In this document: positions 7,822 through 15,685 of the stretch, one piece after another
How the letters are laid out: every line of letters begins with the position of its first letter
Numbering within the stretch: the first letter of the stretch is position 1
NCBI GenBank assembly: GCA_965230665.1
Contig: CBDDLM010000004.1
Coordinates: 1,054,001 to 1,118,000, forward strand
Origin: JAGNRR01 sp965230665
Lineage (GTDB): Bacteria; Bacteroidota; Bacteroidia; Chitinophagales; Chitinophagaceae
Length of the DNA: 64,000 nt
Reading direction: 5' to 3'
Notes under the pieces: model-generated
The model's input: only the letters and a program-made list of their open reading frames with translations
Database searches by the model: none
What the model was told of the DNA's origin: nothing
Made by a program: the position numbers and the translations under genes

Positions 7822-9429
7822 TCAAGCTTCTATAGATTTTTTCTTCTCCAAGTATTGTTCATAAGTTCCTATGAAATCACTCATCCCGTCAGGCCGTAAT
7901 TCTATGATCCGATTACATGTTGTATTAGCAAACGTCTGATCATGTGTAGCCATAAGAATGTTGCTTGGATAATCTTTACAACCATTATTAAAGGCAGTGA
8001 TACTTTCTAAGTCAAGGTGCGCCGTCGGCTCATCTAAAATAACCACATTTGGGTTCATTAGCATCATACGACTAATCATACAACGGACTTTCTCCCCCCC
8101 ACTTAAAACAGTACATAATTTATTGACCTCATCTCCTCTGAACAACATTCTTCCAAAAAATTGACGTAAAAAATCTTCATCGACATCTTGCGTACCTTCA
8201 GGTACATATTGATGTAACCAATCCAGAAGATTTAATTCCTTTTGAAAATATTCCTCATTGTTCACAGGAAGGTAAGCAGTAGTAATTGTGGTGCCCCAAT
8301 TATAAGCCCCAGTGTCTGCTTTCATCTGACCATTTATTATTTCAAACAATGCAGTCACCGCTCGCTTATCTTCACTCACAAATAGCACCTTGTCATTCTT
8401 GCTTAGATCAAAATTTATATCGCTAAACAGAGTTTCACCATCAATTGAGGCTGCCAATTTTTCCACTTTCAGAATATCGTTTCCTACAGGCCGACTTGGC
8501 GTAAAGAAGATACCCGGATAACGACGATTACTTGGTTTAATATCTTCAAGCACAAGTTTCTCAAGAGCCTTCTTACGACTCGTCGCTTGACGGCTTTTAC
8601 TTGCGTTCGCACTAAAACGAGCAATGAAGTCTTGTAGGTCTTTACGTTTTTCTTCTGTCTTCTTGTTTTTATCGGTTGCCTGACGTGCTGCAAGCTGGCT
8701 ACTTTCGTACCAGAAAGTGTAGTTCCCTGTGTAAATATTGATCTTTCCTTTGTCTACATCAGCAACATGAGTACATACCGTGTCTAAAAAATGTCTATCG
8801 TGGCTGACAACAATTGCGATATTAGGATAATCAGCTAAGAAATCTTCTAACCATTGAATTGTCTTAAGGTCAATATCATTGGTAGGCTCATCAAGCAAAA
8901 GGACATCGGGATTCCCAAATAAAGCTTGCGCAAGCAAGACCTTTATTTTAATTTCACCAGCGACATCTTTCATTAAACTTTGATGGACTTCTTCCTTAAC
9001 CCCAAGATTAACTAATAACTGCGCCGCATCACTTTCAGCAGTATAGCCGCCCATTTCACCAAATTTCTCTTCTAGCTCTCCAGCCTTAATCCCATCGGCT
9101 TCGCTGAAATCCTCTTTCATATAAAGTGCATCCTTCTCCTGTTGAATAGCAAAGAGGTCCTTATTTCCCATTAAGACTGTATTCAATACAGTTTCCTCAT
9201 TGAAAGCATAGTGGTCCTGACGTAAAAAACTTAGCCTTTGACCAGCGGTTAAAGAGACACTTCCTTTATTGGGCTCTATATCTCCTGAAAGGATTTTAAG
9301 AAACGTACTTTTCCCAGCACCATTGGCACCAATTATACCATAACAATTACCTTCGACAAAGTTGATATTAACTTCGTCGAACAAAGTTCTTTTTCCAAAA
9401 GATAGAGATACATTATTAGTTGATAACAC
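7822..9429 (-). CDS. ABC-F family ATPase with one consensus and one degenerate ATP site
   Basis: A 535-residue soluble protein with two ATPase domains joined by a charged linker (KNKKTEEKRKDLQDF...), the arrangement of ribosome-associated ABC-F translation factors. Domain 1 has a good Walker A (GANGAGKST) and Walker B (LLLDEPTND), but its signature reads VAGEI instead of LSGGE. Domain 2 has a good signature (LSGGEKVR) and Walker B (VILDEPTAHLD), but its Walker A is replaced by VSEDKRAVT. In a head-to-tail arrangement this leaves one complete and one non-consensus ATP site. The GTG start at 9429 (LSTNNVSLSFGKR) is chosen because an exact -7 element lies just upstream. A longer frame to 9480 would cross that promoter. 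Probably a YbiT-like branch (inference). Confidence 0.88.
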   Translation of the reverse strand: MLSTNNVSLSFGKRTLFDEVNINFVEGNCYGIIGANGAGKSTFLKILSGDIEPNKGSVSLTAGQRLSFLRQDHYAFNEETVLNTVLMGNKDLFAIQQEKDALYMKEDFSEADGIKAGELEEKFGEMGGYTAESDAAQLLVNLGVKEEVHQSLMKDVAGEIKIKVLLAQALFGNPDVLLLDEPTNDIDLKTIQWLEDFLADYPNIAIVVSHDRHFLDTVCTHVADVDKGKINIYTGNYTFWYESSQLAARQATDKNKKTEEKRKDLQDFIARFSANASKSRQATSRKKALEKLVLEDIKPSNRRYPGIFFTPSRPVGNDILKVEKLAASIDGETLFSDINFDLSKNDKVLFVSEDKRAVTALFEIINGQMKADTGAYNWGTTITTAYLPVNNEEYFQKELNLLDWLHQYVPEGTQDVDEDFLRQFFGRMLFRGDEVNKLCTVLSGGEKVRCMISRMMLMNPNVVILDEPTAHLDLESITAFNNGCKDYPSNILMATHDQTFANTTCNRIIELRPDGMSDFIGTYEQYLEKKKSIEA

Positions 9430-9447
9430 AGCTATTAAATTTTGCCG

Positions 9448-9455
9448 CAAAGGTA
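9448..9455 (-). promoter_or_regulatory. -7 element TACCTTTG
   Basis: Exact match on the minus strand, 19 nt before the GTG at 9429. It supports the shorter start of the ABC-F gene and predicts a leader of about a dozen bases. Confidence 0.55.
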
Positions 9456-9621
9456 ATCGCATAAAGCAGAAAAACCCCATAGGGGGCTTTCTGATTTAAT
9501 GAAAAAAAACACTACTTATCTACTACTATAAGTATAGGTTGATGAGGTCAGTTATAACGAGATAACAGTTCCTTACCAGTTACAAAAATATACGGCATTT
9601 TTTAGTTCTTATATAGTATTT

Positions 9622-9673
9622 GAGTATTTGGTTAGTCTGAATGAGTATTTGGTGGCTAAATTGAATATTTGGT
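9622..9673 (+). repeat. Three phased direct repeats, GAGTATTTGGT
   Basis: GAGTATTTGGT occurs at 9622-9632 and 9643-9653, and GAATATTTGGT at 9663-9673. The start-to-start spacing is 21 and 20 bp, that is, two helical turns, so all copies face the same side of the DNA. A shorter partial copy (AGTATTTGA) touches the first. The array ends about 14 bp before a -7-like TATTTTAG (9687-9694) and 38 bp before the ATG at 9712. Position and phasing look like an activator-binding array for the ureohydrolase-like gene (inference). The remainder of the 9481-9711 gap shows no gene that I can support. Confidence 0.5.
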
Positions 9674-9711
9674 AAATTTTTACATGTATTTTAGCCTCAA
9701 TATTAACTGTT

Positions 9712-10854
9712 ATGGACTCATCTTACCACGAAATTTTCAACTTTTTAGCACCTATTCATCCCGCATCGACAATGGATATACCATTAAATGACCAACATAT
9801 TGGTAAAAATATCACCATAGTAACACGAGAAAATCCAGATATTGATGACGCGCATGTCGTTATTGTGGGTTGCGGTGAATTTAGAAATCAATATCCTAAT
9901 AGTGAATACAGTCAAGGACCAGATGCTGTACGCAATGCCCTTTATCAATCCTACTACTGGCATAAAGATATCCAAATAGCTGATTTAGGCAATATTCAGG
10001 AAGGTGCATCTGCTTCGGATACCTACGCGGCCTTATTAACCGTGCTAAAGGAACTAAACGATCTAGGTAAAGAGGTAATCGTACTAGGTGGCTCTCATGA
10101 TATGACCCTACAGCAGTACTTGGTGTACAAACACCAAAAGGAAATCATTGATATGACTGTATTGGATATGTTAGCTGATGTTGAGTCAAATAGCATCATG
10201 AAGTACGAAAATCACCTTATAGAAGCACTTACTTCAACTCCTAATTTTGTAAGAAACTTTAGCCTAGTAGGTTTTCAGTCATATTATGTAAACCCTAATG
10301 TGATTGAAACTTTGGACCGTTTTGGTTTTGATTGTATTAGAGTAGGAAAAGCACGTGAGCATATGAACGAGATTGAACCGCTTCTACGCATGAGCTCACT
10401 ATGCAGTATTGATATCAACGCGATTCGTTTTAGTGATGCTCCTGCAAATCGTACGGGATCTCCAAATGGATTTTATGGCGATGAAATGTGCAGGATTACC
10501 CGCTATGCCGGTATGAGTGCTTCTATGAAGTCTTTGGGTATATATGGCTATCAGCCCAAATATGATACTGACAACATTACAGCAAAGCTTATTGCACAAA
10601 TGATTTGGTACTATATAGACGGTATGTTGTTTGCACAGGGTGAAGCTCCTGTAGAGGATACAGAAGCCTATCTGGAATATAATATCTCATTTACCGATCA
10701 AAATATTTTGTTCAAAAAAAGCAAGAAAACCAACCGCTGGTGGATGCAGCTACCAGAAGGTCAGTTTATCCCTTGTACTTATGGTGACTACTTAGAAGCA
10801 TGTAAAAATGAAATCCCTGAAAGGTGGATAAAAGAACTAGAACGAGCGGTTTAA
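9712..10854 (+). CDS. Ureohydrolase (arginase/formimidoylglutamase) homologue lacking one metal site
   Basis: A 380-residue protein with the arginase-fold landmarks: VVIVGCGEFR near the N-terminus, GPDAVRNALY, VLGGSHDMTLQQY, VLDMLADVE and SIDINAIRFSDAP. Aligned by motif to arginase, the four ligands of the A-site manganese are kept (H129, D152, D156, D234). The two residues that belong only to the B site are replaced: the His of DAHxD is L154 and the second Asp of DxD is N236. True ureohydrolases use both metals to activate water, so classical guanidine hydrolysis is doubtful. The C-terminal ~100 residues (KKTNRWWMQLPEGQFIPC) are unlike standard arginases. It is monocistronic and preceded by phased direct repeats. 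Annotation as formimidoylglutamase would be only by homology. Confidence 0.75.
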   Translation: MDSSYHEIFNFLAPIHPASTMDIPLNDQHIGKNITIVTRENPDIDDAHVVIVGCGEFRNQYPNSEYSQGPDAVRNALYQSYYWHKDIQIADLGNIQEGASASDTYAALLTVLKELNDLGKEVIVLGGSHDMTLQQYLVYKHQKEIIDMTVLDMLADVESNSIMKYENHLIEALTSTPNFVRNFSLVGFQSYYVNPNVIETLDRFGFDCIRVGKAREHMNEIEPLLRMSSLCSIDINAIRFSDAPANRTGSPNGFYGDEMCRITRYAGMSASMKSLGIYGYQPKYDTDNITAKLIAQMIWYYIDGMLFAQGEAPVEDTEAYLEYNISFTDQNILFKKSKKTNRWWMQLPEGQFIPCTYGDYLEACKNEIPERWIKELERAV

Positions 10855-11011
10855 GTAAATTTCAGACTTACAGTGTCAATAGGGGAATAAACTTTGCCCT
10901 AGTTCTAGGATTAATTGTAGCGGAGTATGGTACCTATCTGGCCATACTGTCATCATAATATGACAATTACAGCTTTGCCCTTTCGTTAAATTATTCTAAA
11001 TTAGAGGATAA

Positions 11012-11431
11012 ATGTATCGCCCCACAATACATAAAACCCTTTTTTCGGCGGCTTTTGTTGCGACATTCTTTATGATCAGTTGTAAGAAATCATACACCGT
11101 TGTAAGTGCTACACTTCCTATAGAGCACTACTCTTACCTAATTTATGATTCAGTGGAAGGGCAAACGAATACATATCACTATCCGGTCAATAGAATACTT
11201 ACCTTCCAATATGACCCCAATCTTGATAAATGCTATATGCCCCAACCTATATCGGTTGGAACGGGTATAGATACATTCGATCGAAGTCCTTTATGGAAAC
11301 GAGGATATATCAATCGTCGCGATTTTCATCACCGTATTATTTTTAATTCAGATACCATAACGATTAATCATAGCGTCGATAACAGCGCAGGTGAAAAAAG
11401 ATTCCGATACACATCAGGGGTCAAAATATAA
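11012..11431 (+). CDS. Small putative lipoprotein, unknown function
   Basis: A 139-residue protein. The N-terminus has a hydrophobic stretch ending in a plausible lipobox (FFMISCKK), so it is likely a lipoprotein with Cys at about position 24. The mature part is rich in Tyr, His and Asp and has no motif I recognise. It lies after a 157-bp gap that contains two small dyads (AGTATGG/CCATACT, and TGTCAT/ATGACA near 10.95 kb), either of which could be part of its control region. A -7-like TAAATTAG precedes the ATG. Confidence 0.5.
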   Translation: MYRPTIHKTLFSAAFVATFFMISCKKSYTVVSATLPIEHYSYLIYDSVEGQTNTYHYPVNRILTFQYDPNLDKCYMPQPISVGTGIDTFDRSPLWKRGYINRRDFHHRIIFNSDTITINHSVDNSAGEKRFRYTSGVKI

Positions 11432-11454
11432 ACTAGTTTTATTACTCTCAGACT

Positions 11455-11462
11455 TACCTTTG
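11455..11462 (+). promoter_or_regulatory. -7 element TACCTTTG
   Basis: Exact match. Its last G is also the first base of an in-frame GTG (11462), so that GTG cannot be the start. The ATG at 11468 is 6 nt downstream, predicting a leaderless mRNA. Confidence 0.65.
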
Positions 11463-11467
11463 TGAAG

Positions 11468-12007
11468 ATGAAATACTTATCTATAATATTGGCTATGCTA
11501 TCATTTCTATTTTCTAAGAACGAATTAAACGCTCAACATAAATCTATATATGACTTCAAAGTTGAAGCACTAGATGGTGGGATTATTGATTTCTCTCAAT
11601 TCAAGGGTAAAAAGATATTAATTGTCAATACTGCATCTAAATGCGGTTTAACACCTCAGTATGAGGGTTTAGAGAAACTACACGACCAATATGGAAAAAA
11701 TCTAATAATTGTTGGATTCCCCGCAAATAATTTCTTGAAACAAGAACCTGGAACGAATGATGAAATTGCTAATTTTTGTAAAAAAAATTATGGAGTCAGC
11801 TTCTTGATGGCTGCCAAGGTTTCAGTAAAGGGAAAAGATCAACATCCAATTTATACCTGGCTTACTCAAAAAAGATATAATCAATTCAAGGATAACAAGG
11901 TAAAGTGGAATTTTCAAAAATATTTGTTGGATGAAAAAGGCAAACTCATTGCCGTTATATCTCCACGAACCAAACCAATGAGTGAGGATGTCATAAAAAT
12001 GCTCTAA
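11468..12007 (+). CDS. Exported glutathione-peroxidase-family thiol peroxidase
   Basis: A 179-residue protein with a signal peptide (MKYLSIILAMLSFLFSKNELNAQ) and a GPx fold. The peroxidatic Cys is C59 in ASKCGLTPQYEGLE. The helix motif is FPANNFLKQEPG where the family usually has FPCNQFxxQEPG, so the resolving Cys and the usual catalytic Gln are Ala and Asn. The later WNFQKYLLDEKG keeps the Trp and Asn of the tetrad. Such enzymes reduce hydroperoxides with thioredoxin-like partners. With the signal peptide, this one should act in the periplasm. Loss of the resolving Cys suggests a one-Cys mechanism or an external thiol (inference). The start is fixed by the promoter that overlaps the upstream GTG. 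Confidence 0.85.
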   Translation: MKYLSIILAMLSFLFSKNELNAQHKSIYDFKVEALDGGIIDFSQFKGKKILIVNTASKCGLTPQYEGLEKLHDQYGKNLIIVGFPANNFLKQEPGTNDEIANFCKKNYGVSFLMAAKVSVKGKDQHPIYTWLTQKRYNQFKDNKVKWNFQKYLLDEKGKLIAVISPRTKPMSEDVIKML

Positions 12008-12033
12008 AGCGTTTATCCACCAAATTTGAGGAC

Positions 12034-12041
12034 TAACTTTG
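12034..12041 (+). promoter_or_regulatory. -7 element TAACTTTG
   Basis: Exact match, 8 nt before a TTG start at 12049. It supports both the uncommon start codon and an almost leaderless mqnC transcript. Confidence 0.6.
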
Positions 12042-12048
12042 TAGCCTC

Positions 12049-13173
12049 TTGGAACTCAATAATCTTTATCAAAAAGCAATGCGCCTTGAATTTCTCTCTG
12101 AGGAAGAAGGTCTTTTTTTATACCACCATGCACCGCTTACTGAGCTACAATTTGTAGCGAATGAAATGCGAAAACAACATGTCCCACATGGTAAAGTCAC
12201 TTGGCAGATTGATCGGAATGTCAATACAACTAATGTCTGCATAGCGAATTGTAAATTTTGTAATTTCTATCGTATTCCAGGACATCCGGAATCATACATT
12301 ACCGATATAGAAACTTATAAAAAGAAAATTGAAGAAACAATTGCTTGGGGGGGAGACCAACTGCTCCTTCAGGGTGGCCATCATCCAGAGTTGGGGCTTA
12401 AATTTTATGTGGATTTATTCAAAGAACTAAAGGCTTTATATCCTGAAATTAGGTTGCACGCGTTAGGACCTCCAGAAATTGCACATATTACCAAATTGGA
12501 AGGAAGTACACACCTTGAAGTTCTAAAAGCACTAAAGAACGCTGGTTTGGATTCCCTTCCTGGTGCAGGGGCAGAAATCTTGAATGATCGAGTGCGACGA
12601 CTGATTTCTAAAGGTAAATGTGGTGGTCAGGAATGGCTTGACATCATGCGAGTTTGTCATCAACTAGATATTACAACGAGTGCGACGATGATGTTCGGTC
12701 ATGTAGAAACTCTTGAAGAGCGTTTTGAGCATCTTGCTTGGATCCGACAAGTTCAAAGTGAAAAACCTGAAGGAGCAAATGGCTTTCTAGCTTTTATTCC
12801 TTGGACTTTTCAGGATGTCGATACCTTGCTAAAAAAAATTCGTAGGGCCGAGAATAATACTACAGCTCAAGAATATATCCGTATGATCGCATTGAGCCGG
12901 ATTATGCTTCCTAATATAAAAAACATTCAGGCCAGTTGGCTTACCGTTGGTAAGGAAGTTGCCCAAGTATGCTTATACAGTGGAGCCAATGACTTTGGCA
13001 GCATCATGTTGGAAGAGAATGTTGTTAGCGCTGCTGGTGCTCCACACAGATTTACATATAAAGGAATTCAAGAAGCAATTCTAGAGGCTGGTTTCGAACC
13101 CCAATTACGCAATCAAGAGTATGAGTTTAGAAAAATTCCAGAAAGCATTCAGGAGCAGCATATCGATTATTAG
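12049..13173 (+). CDS. mqnC: Cyclic dehypoxanthinyl futalosine synthase (MqnC)
   Basis: A 374-residue radical SAM enzyme of the futalosine route to menaquinone. It cyclises dehypoxanthine futalosine. The 4Fe-4S motif CX3CX2C is C64-IAN-C68-KF-C71. Family hallmarks follow: GGDQLLLQGGHHP, the region LPGAGAEILNDRVRR, ATMMFGHVET, and the C-terminal WLTVGKEVAQVCLYSGAND with GSIMLEENVVSAAGA, which separate MqnC from MqnE and CofH. The start is TTG. The other mqn genes are not in the window. The last 53 bases overlap the next gene in another frame, implying translational coupling. Confidence 0.93.
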   Translation: MELNNLYQKAMRLEFLSEEEGLFLYHHAPLTELQFVANEMRKQHVPHGKVTWQIDRNVNTTNVCIANCKFCNFYRIPGHPESYITDIETYKKKIEETIAWGGDQLLLQGGHHPELGLKFYVDLFKELKALYPEIRLHALGPPEIAHITKLEGSTHLEVLKALKNAGLDSLPGAGAEILNDRVRRLISKGKCGGQEWLDIMRVCHQLDITTSATMMFGHVETLEERFEHLAWIRQVQSEKPEGANGFLAFIPWTFQDVDTLLKKIRRAENNTTAQEYIRMIALSRIMLPNIKNIQASWLTVGKEVAQVCLYSGANDFGSIMLEENVVSAAGAPHRFTYKGIQEAILEAGFEPQLRNQEYEFRKIPESIQEQHIDY

Positions 13174-13717
13174 TGCTGCTTTACTTTTTATTACCTACTC
13201 TGGTACGGCACAACCAATTGCTATAAGTATTCAACAGGGTAAACAAGTATATGATCTATTAGAAATAGATAGTCTGGTTTTAAAACCAAGACCATTTAAA
13301 TACCTTGTACAATTCCCAACTGGCAAGGATATAAAATTACATCATGCCTTTACAGACTCCCTTTACAAAGCGTTTAAAGAACAGAAGGTAGAACGTATAA
13401 CACACTGGGGTGCTCGTTGTATGGCGGAAGCCTCTTTTAACTCAGATAAAGAAATTCTGTTAGCATCGAGATCATGGAGCTGTTGGTTCTATGATGAAAC
13501 CTTAGATTTTCATAGACTTGATGCTAAAAGTATTCGTGAGAAGTCTGGCGTAACGATGGGAAGAAAATCTGTCATTGCTTTGTATGATGTAAAAAATAAA
13601 ACCACTACGAGTCTTAGAAAAGCAATACAACCCATTTATTTAGTTATTGCTTTCGAAGCCGAAGAGCATGATAAAGTTGCATATGCTCATTGTTGCAAGA
13701 TCATCTTTGAAGACTAA
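13121..13717 (+). CDS. Exported protein of unknown function overlapping mqnC
   Basis: A 198-residue protein starting at an ATG inside the end of mqnC (53-bp overlap). The N-terminus is basic, then a hydrophobic segment (SISIISAALLFITYSGTAQ) looks like a signal peptide with cleavage after TAQ at about residue 31. The mature part has several Cys and Trp residues (HWGARCMAEASF, SRSWSCWFYDE, YAHCCKIIF) and no motif I recognise. Its position suggests cotranscription with mqnC, but nothing in the sequence ties it to quinone synthesis. Confidence 0.6.
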   Translation: MSLEKFQKAFRSSISIISAALLFITYSGTAQPIAISIQQGKQVYDLLEIDSLVLKPRPFKYLVQFPTGKDIKLHHAFTDSLYKAFKEQKVERITHWGARCMAEASFNSDKEILLASRSWSCWFYDETLDFHRLDAKSIREKSGVTMGRKSVIALYDVKNKTTTSLRKAIQPIYLVIAFEAEEHDKVAYAHCCKIIFED

Positions 13718-13761
13718 TTTAATTTTAAGTCTTTTTTTATTTGAAACAGCCACACTTCTTA

Positions 13762-13769
13762 TACTTTTG
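13762..13769 (+). promoter_or_regulatory. -7 element TACTTTTG
   Basis: Exact match, 18 nt before the TTG start of the EnvC-like gene. The short leader (AGGAAGAG) contains a purine-rich stretch that could pair with 16S rRNA. Confidence 0.5.
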
Positions 13770-13786
13770 TAGGAAGAGCCGGCCCA

Positions 13787-15685
13787 TTGCGTAAAATTGT
13801 AGCTTCCATATTATTCATCTCCCTTTTGGGTATAAGCTGGGCCCAAAAAAAAGGCACATCTTCTAACAAACTCGAAAAACGGCGCATTGCTCTGTTAAAG
13901 GAAATATCGAATACGGAAAAAAGACTGGAAGTATTGGGTAAATCCAAAGTGAGCTCTTTAGAAGCTCTTAAAGTGCTTCAAGAAAAATTAGAAGTGCGAA
14001 GTGAGTTACTCAATAATTTAGATAGACAAGTTTCTTCCCTCGATCATAGTATTGACCGAACCAACACGCAAATCTTAAACCTAAGAAAGGATCTGAATGA
14101 CCTGAAAACGCATTACGCTGAATTGGTACGGTTCTCATATAAGAATAGAACTGCTCAAAATTTTATTCTCTTTCTGTTTTCAGCGAAGTCATTTAACGAT
14201 GCTAATAGAAGACTTTCTTATGTAAAACAATATCGAAATTATCGTGCTAGTCAAGCACGAAAAATTGAATTGGCTGATACGAAGCTCAAAAAAACAGTCG
14301 AACATCTTCAAGCAAAAAAAGAAGACAAGGCAATTGCGGTTCAAACCCAAAGAAAACAGCATGTCGCACTTGAGAAAGAAACTGCACAGCAAAATCGTAT
14401 GGTCGAAAAATTGAAAGGAAAAGAAGCTGTGCTTAAAAAACAGCTTGCTGCTAAAAAGCAAACGGCAGTCCAATTGAATAACGCCATTGCTAAAGCCATA
14501 CAAGAGGAAGTAGAACGAGCTCGGAAACGTGCCATAGCTGAACAACTTAAAAAACGCAAAGCTGCTATTGCTAAGAAGAAGAAAGAAGAACAATTGGCCT
14601 TAGCAAAAAAAAGACAAGCAGAAGAAAGTAAACGAGCGGAACAAAGAAGAATCAAAGCAGAACAAGAAGCAAAAAGGATCGAAGCAGAAAATAAGCGCTT
14701 AGAAGAGGAACGACTTAAAGCGGAGGCCATCGCGAAAAAAGAGGCGGAGAAAAAAAGAAAACGAATTGAACGAGAGCGTAAACTCGCATTAGAAAAGAAG
14801 AAGGCTGAAGAAGAAGCGAAGAAACTAGCTGATCTCAAAAAGAAACGAGAGGCTGAGGAACGGAAGGCTAAACAATTGGCAGAAGCTAAAAGGAAGAAGC
14901 GGGAAGCTGAGTTGGCTTTACAAAGAAAAGCAGAGGAAGATCGAGCTAGGAAACTCAGAAAAGAAAAGAAAAGACAAGAGGCACTTAGAATTAAACTAGA
15001 AGAGGAACGAAAAAAGCAACGGGATTACGAAAAACGTCGTAACAAAGAAAAGAAAAGGCGAGAACGAGAACGAAAGAAATTAGCAGCTGAAAAAGCTAAA
15101 AACGCAAAACGAGGTGGTAAATATCTAAACCCACGTTATGTGCCCACACAAGCTGAACGGGAAGCAGAAGCCAAGGCCAGAGCAGCAGCTGTGAAGCGAG
15201 CAAAAGAAAGAGTAAAAAAAGACTATACAATAGCTTTAACACCTGAAGAGCGTAACTTATCATCGAATTTTGCTGCAAACCAAGGCAAATTACCATGGCC
15301 TGTGGGTAGTGGATATATTAGCGATCACTTTGGTAAAAATAAACATCCCGTTTTTAATATTTACACCGAAAACTACGGTATCGATATTAAAACGAAAAAA
15401 GGAGCTCCTGCTTATGCCATTTTCGCGGGAGAAGTCTCTTCTGTAATTTATATTCCAGGTGCTGGCCAAACTGTTCTTGTTAACCACGGCTCGTTTTACA
15501 CGGTATACTCTAAGCTAGCTAATGTCAGAGTAAGCAAAGGACAAAAAATAAAACTGAAACAAGTTCTAGGAACTGTATCGACCGACGAATCCGGAAATAC
15601 AAAAGTTCATCTCGAAATATGGCGTGTGGGATCCAATGGTGCTCCAAGAAAAGAAAACCCTGAAGTATGGGTGAAACGACGTTAA
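13787..15685 (+). CDS. EnvC-like murein hydrolase activator, degenerate LytM domain
   Basis: A 632-residue exported protein. It has a signal peptide (about residues 1-20, ending SWAQ), a coiled-coil region at ~25-160, a very long Lys/Arg/Glu/Ala-rich helical stretch at ~165-450, and a C-terminal M23/LytM domain at ~500-632. In the LytM domain the usual HxxxD is NYGID (N529, D533), the YxHL His is K576, and HxH is K606-V-H608. Both catalytic His residues and one zinc ligand are therefore missing, as in E. coli EnvC, which activates amidases rather than cutting peptidoglycan. It probably acts in the periplasm in cell separation. The start is TTG. Its stop overlaps that of the convergent sigma factor by 4 bp. 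Confidence 0.85.
   Translation: MRKIVASILFISLLGISWAQKKGTSSNKLEKRRIALLKEISNTEKRLEVLGKSKVSSLEALKVLQEKLEVRSELLNNLDRQVSSLDHSIDRTNTQILNLRKDLNDLKTHYAELVRFSYKNRTAQNFILFLFSAKSFNDANRRLSYVKQYRNYRASQARKIELADTKLKKTVEHLQAKKEDKAIAVQTQRKQHVALEKETAQQNRMVEKLKGKEAVLKKQLAAKKQTAVQLNNAIAKAIQEEVERARKRAIAEQLKKRKAAIAKKKKEEQLALAKKRQAEESKRAEQRRIKAEQEAKRIEAENKRLEEERLKAEAIAKKEAEKKRKRIERERKLALEKKKAEEEAKKLADLKKKREAEERKAKQLAEAKRKKREAELALQRKAEEDRARKLRKEKKRQEALRIKLEEERKKQRDYEKRRNKEKKRRERERKKLAAEKAKNAKRGGKYLNPRYVPTQAEREAEAKARAAAVKRAKERVKKDYTIALTPEERNLSSNFAANQGKLPWPVGSGYISDHFGKNKHPVFNIYTENYGIDIKTKKGAPAYAIFAGEVSSVIYIPGAGQTVLVNHGSFYTVYSKLANVRVSKGQKIKLKQVLGTVSTDESGNTKVHLEIWRVGSNGAPRKENPEVWVKRR

Noticed and set aside
9622..9673. 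TATTTG repeats read as tandem -7 promoter elements
   Set aside because: The base two before TATTTG is G rather than the A needed for TAnnTTTG, so they are a separate repeat.
10930..10975. Two short dyads (AGTATGG/CCATACT and TGTCAT/ATGACA) as a terminator of the ureohydrolase-like gene
   Set aside because: The stems are short and have no T-run. I mention them only as possible control elements of the next gene.
14189..14838. Long minus-strand open frames opposite the EnvC-like gene
   Set aside because: They are rich in Phe, Ser and Leu, as expected for the antisense of a Lys/Arg/Glu-rich coiled coil, have no start signal, and conflict with a clear plus-strand gene.
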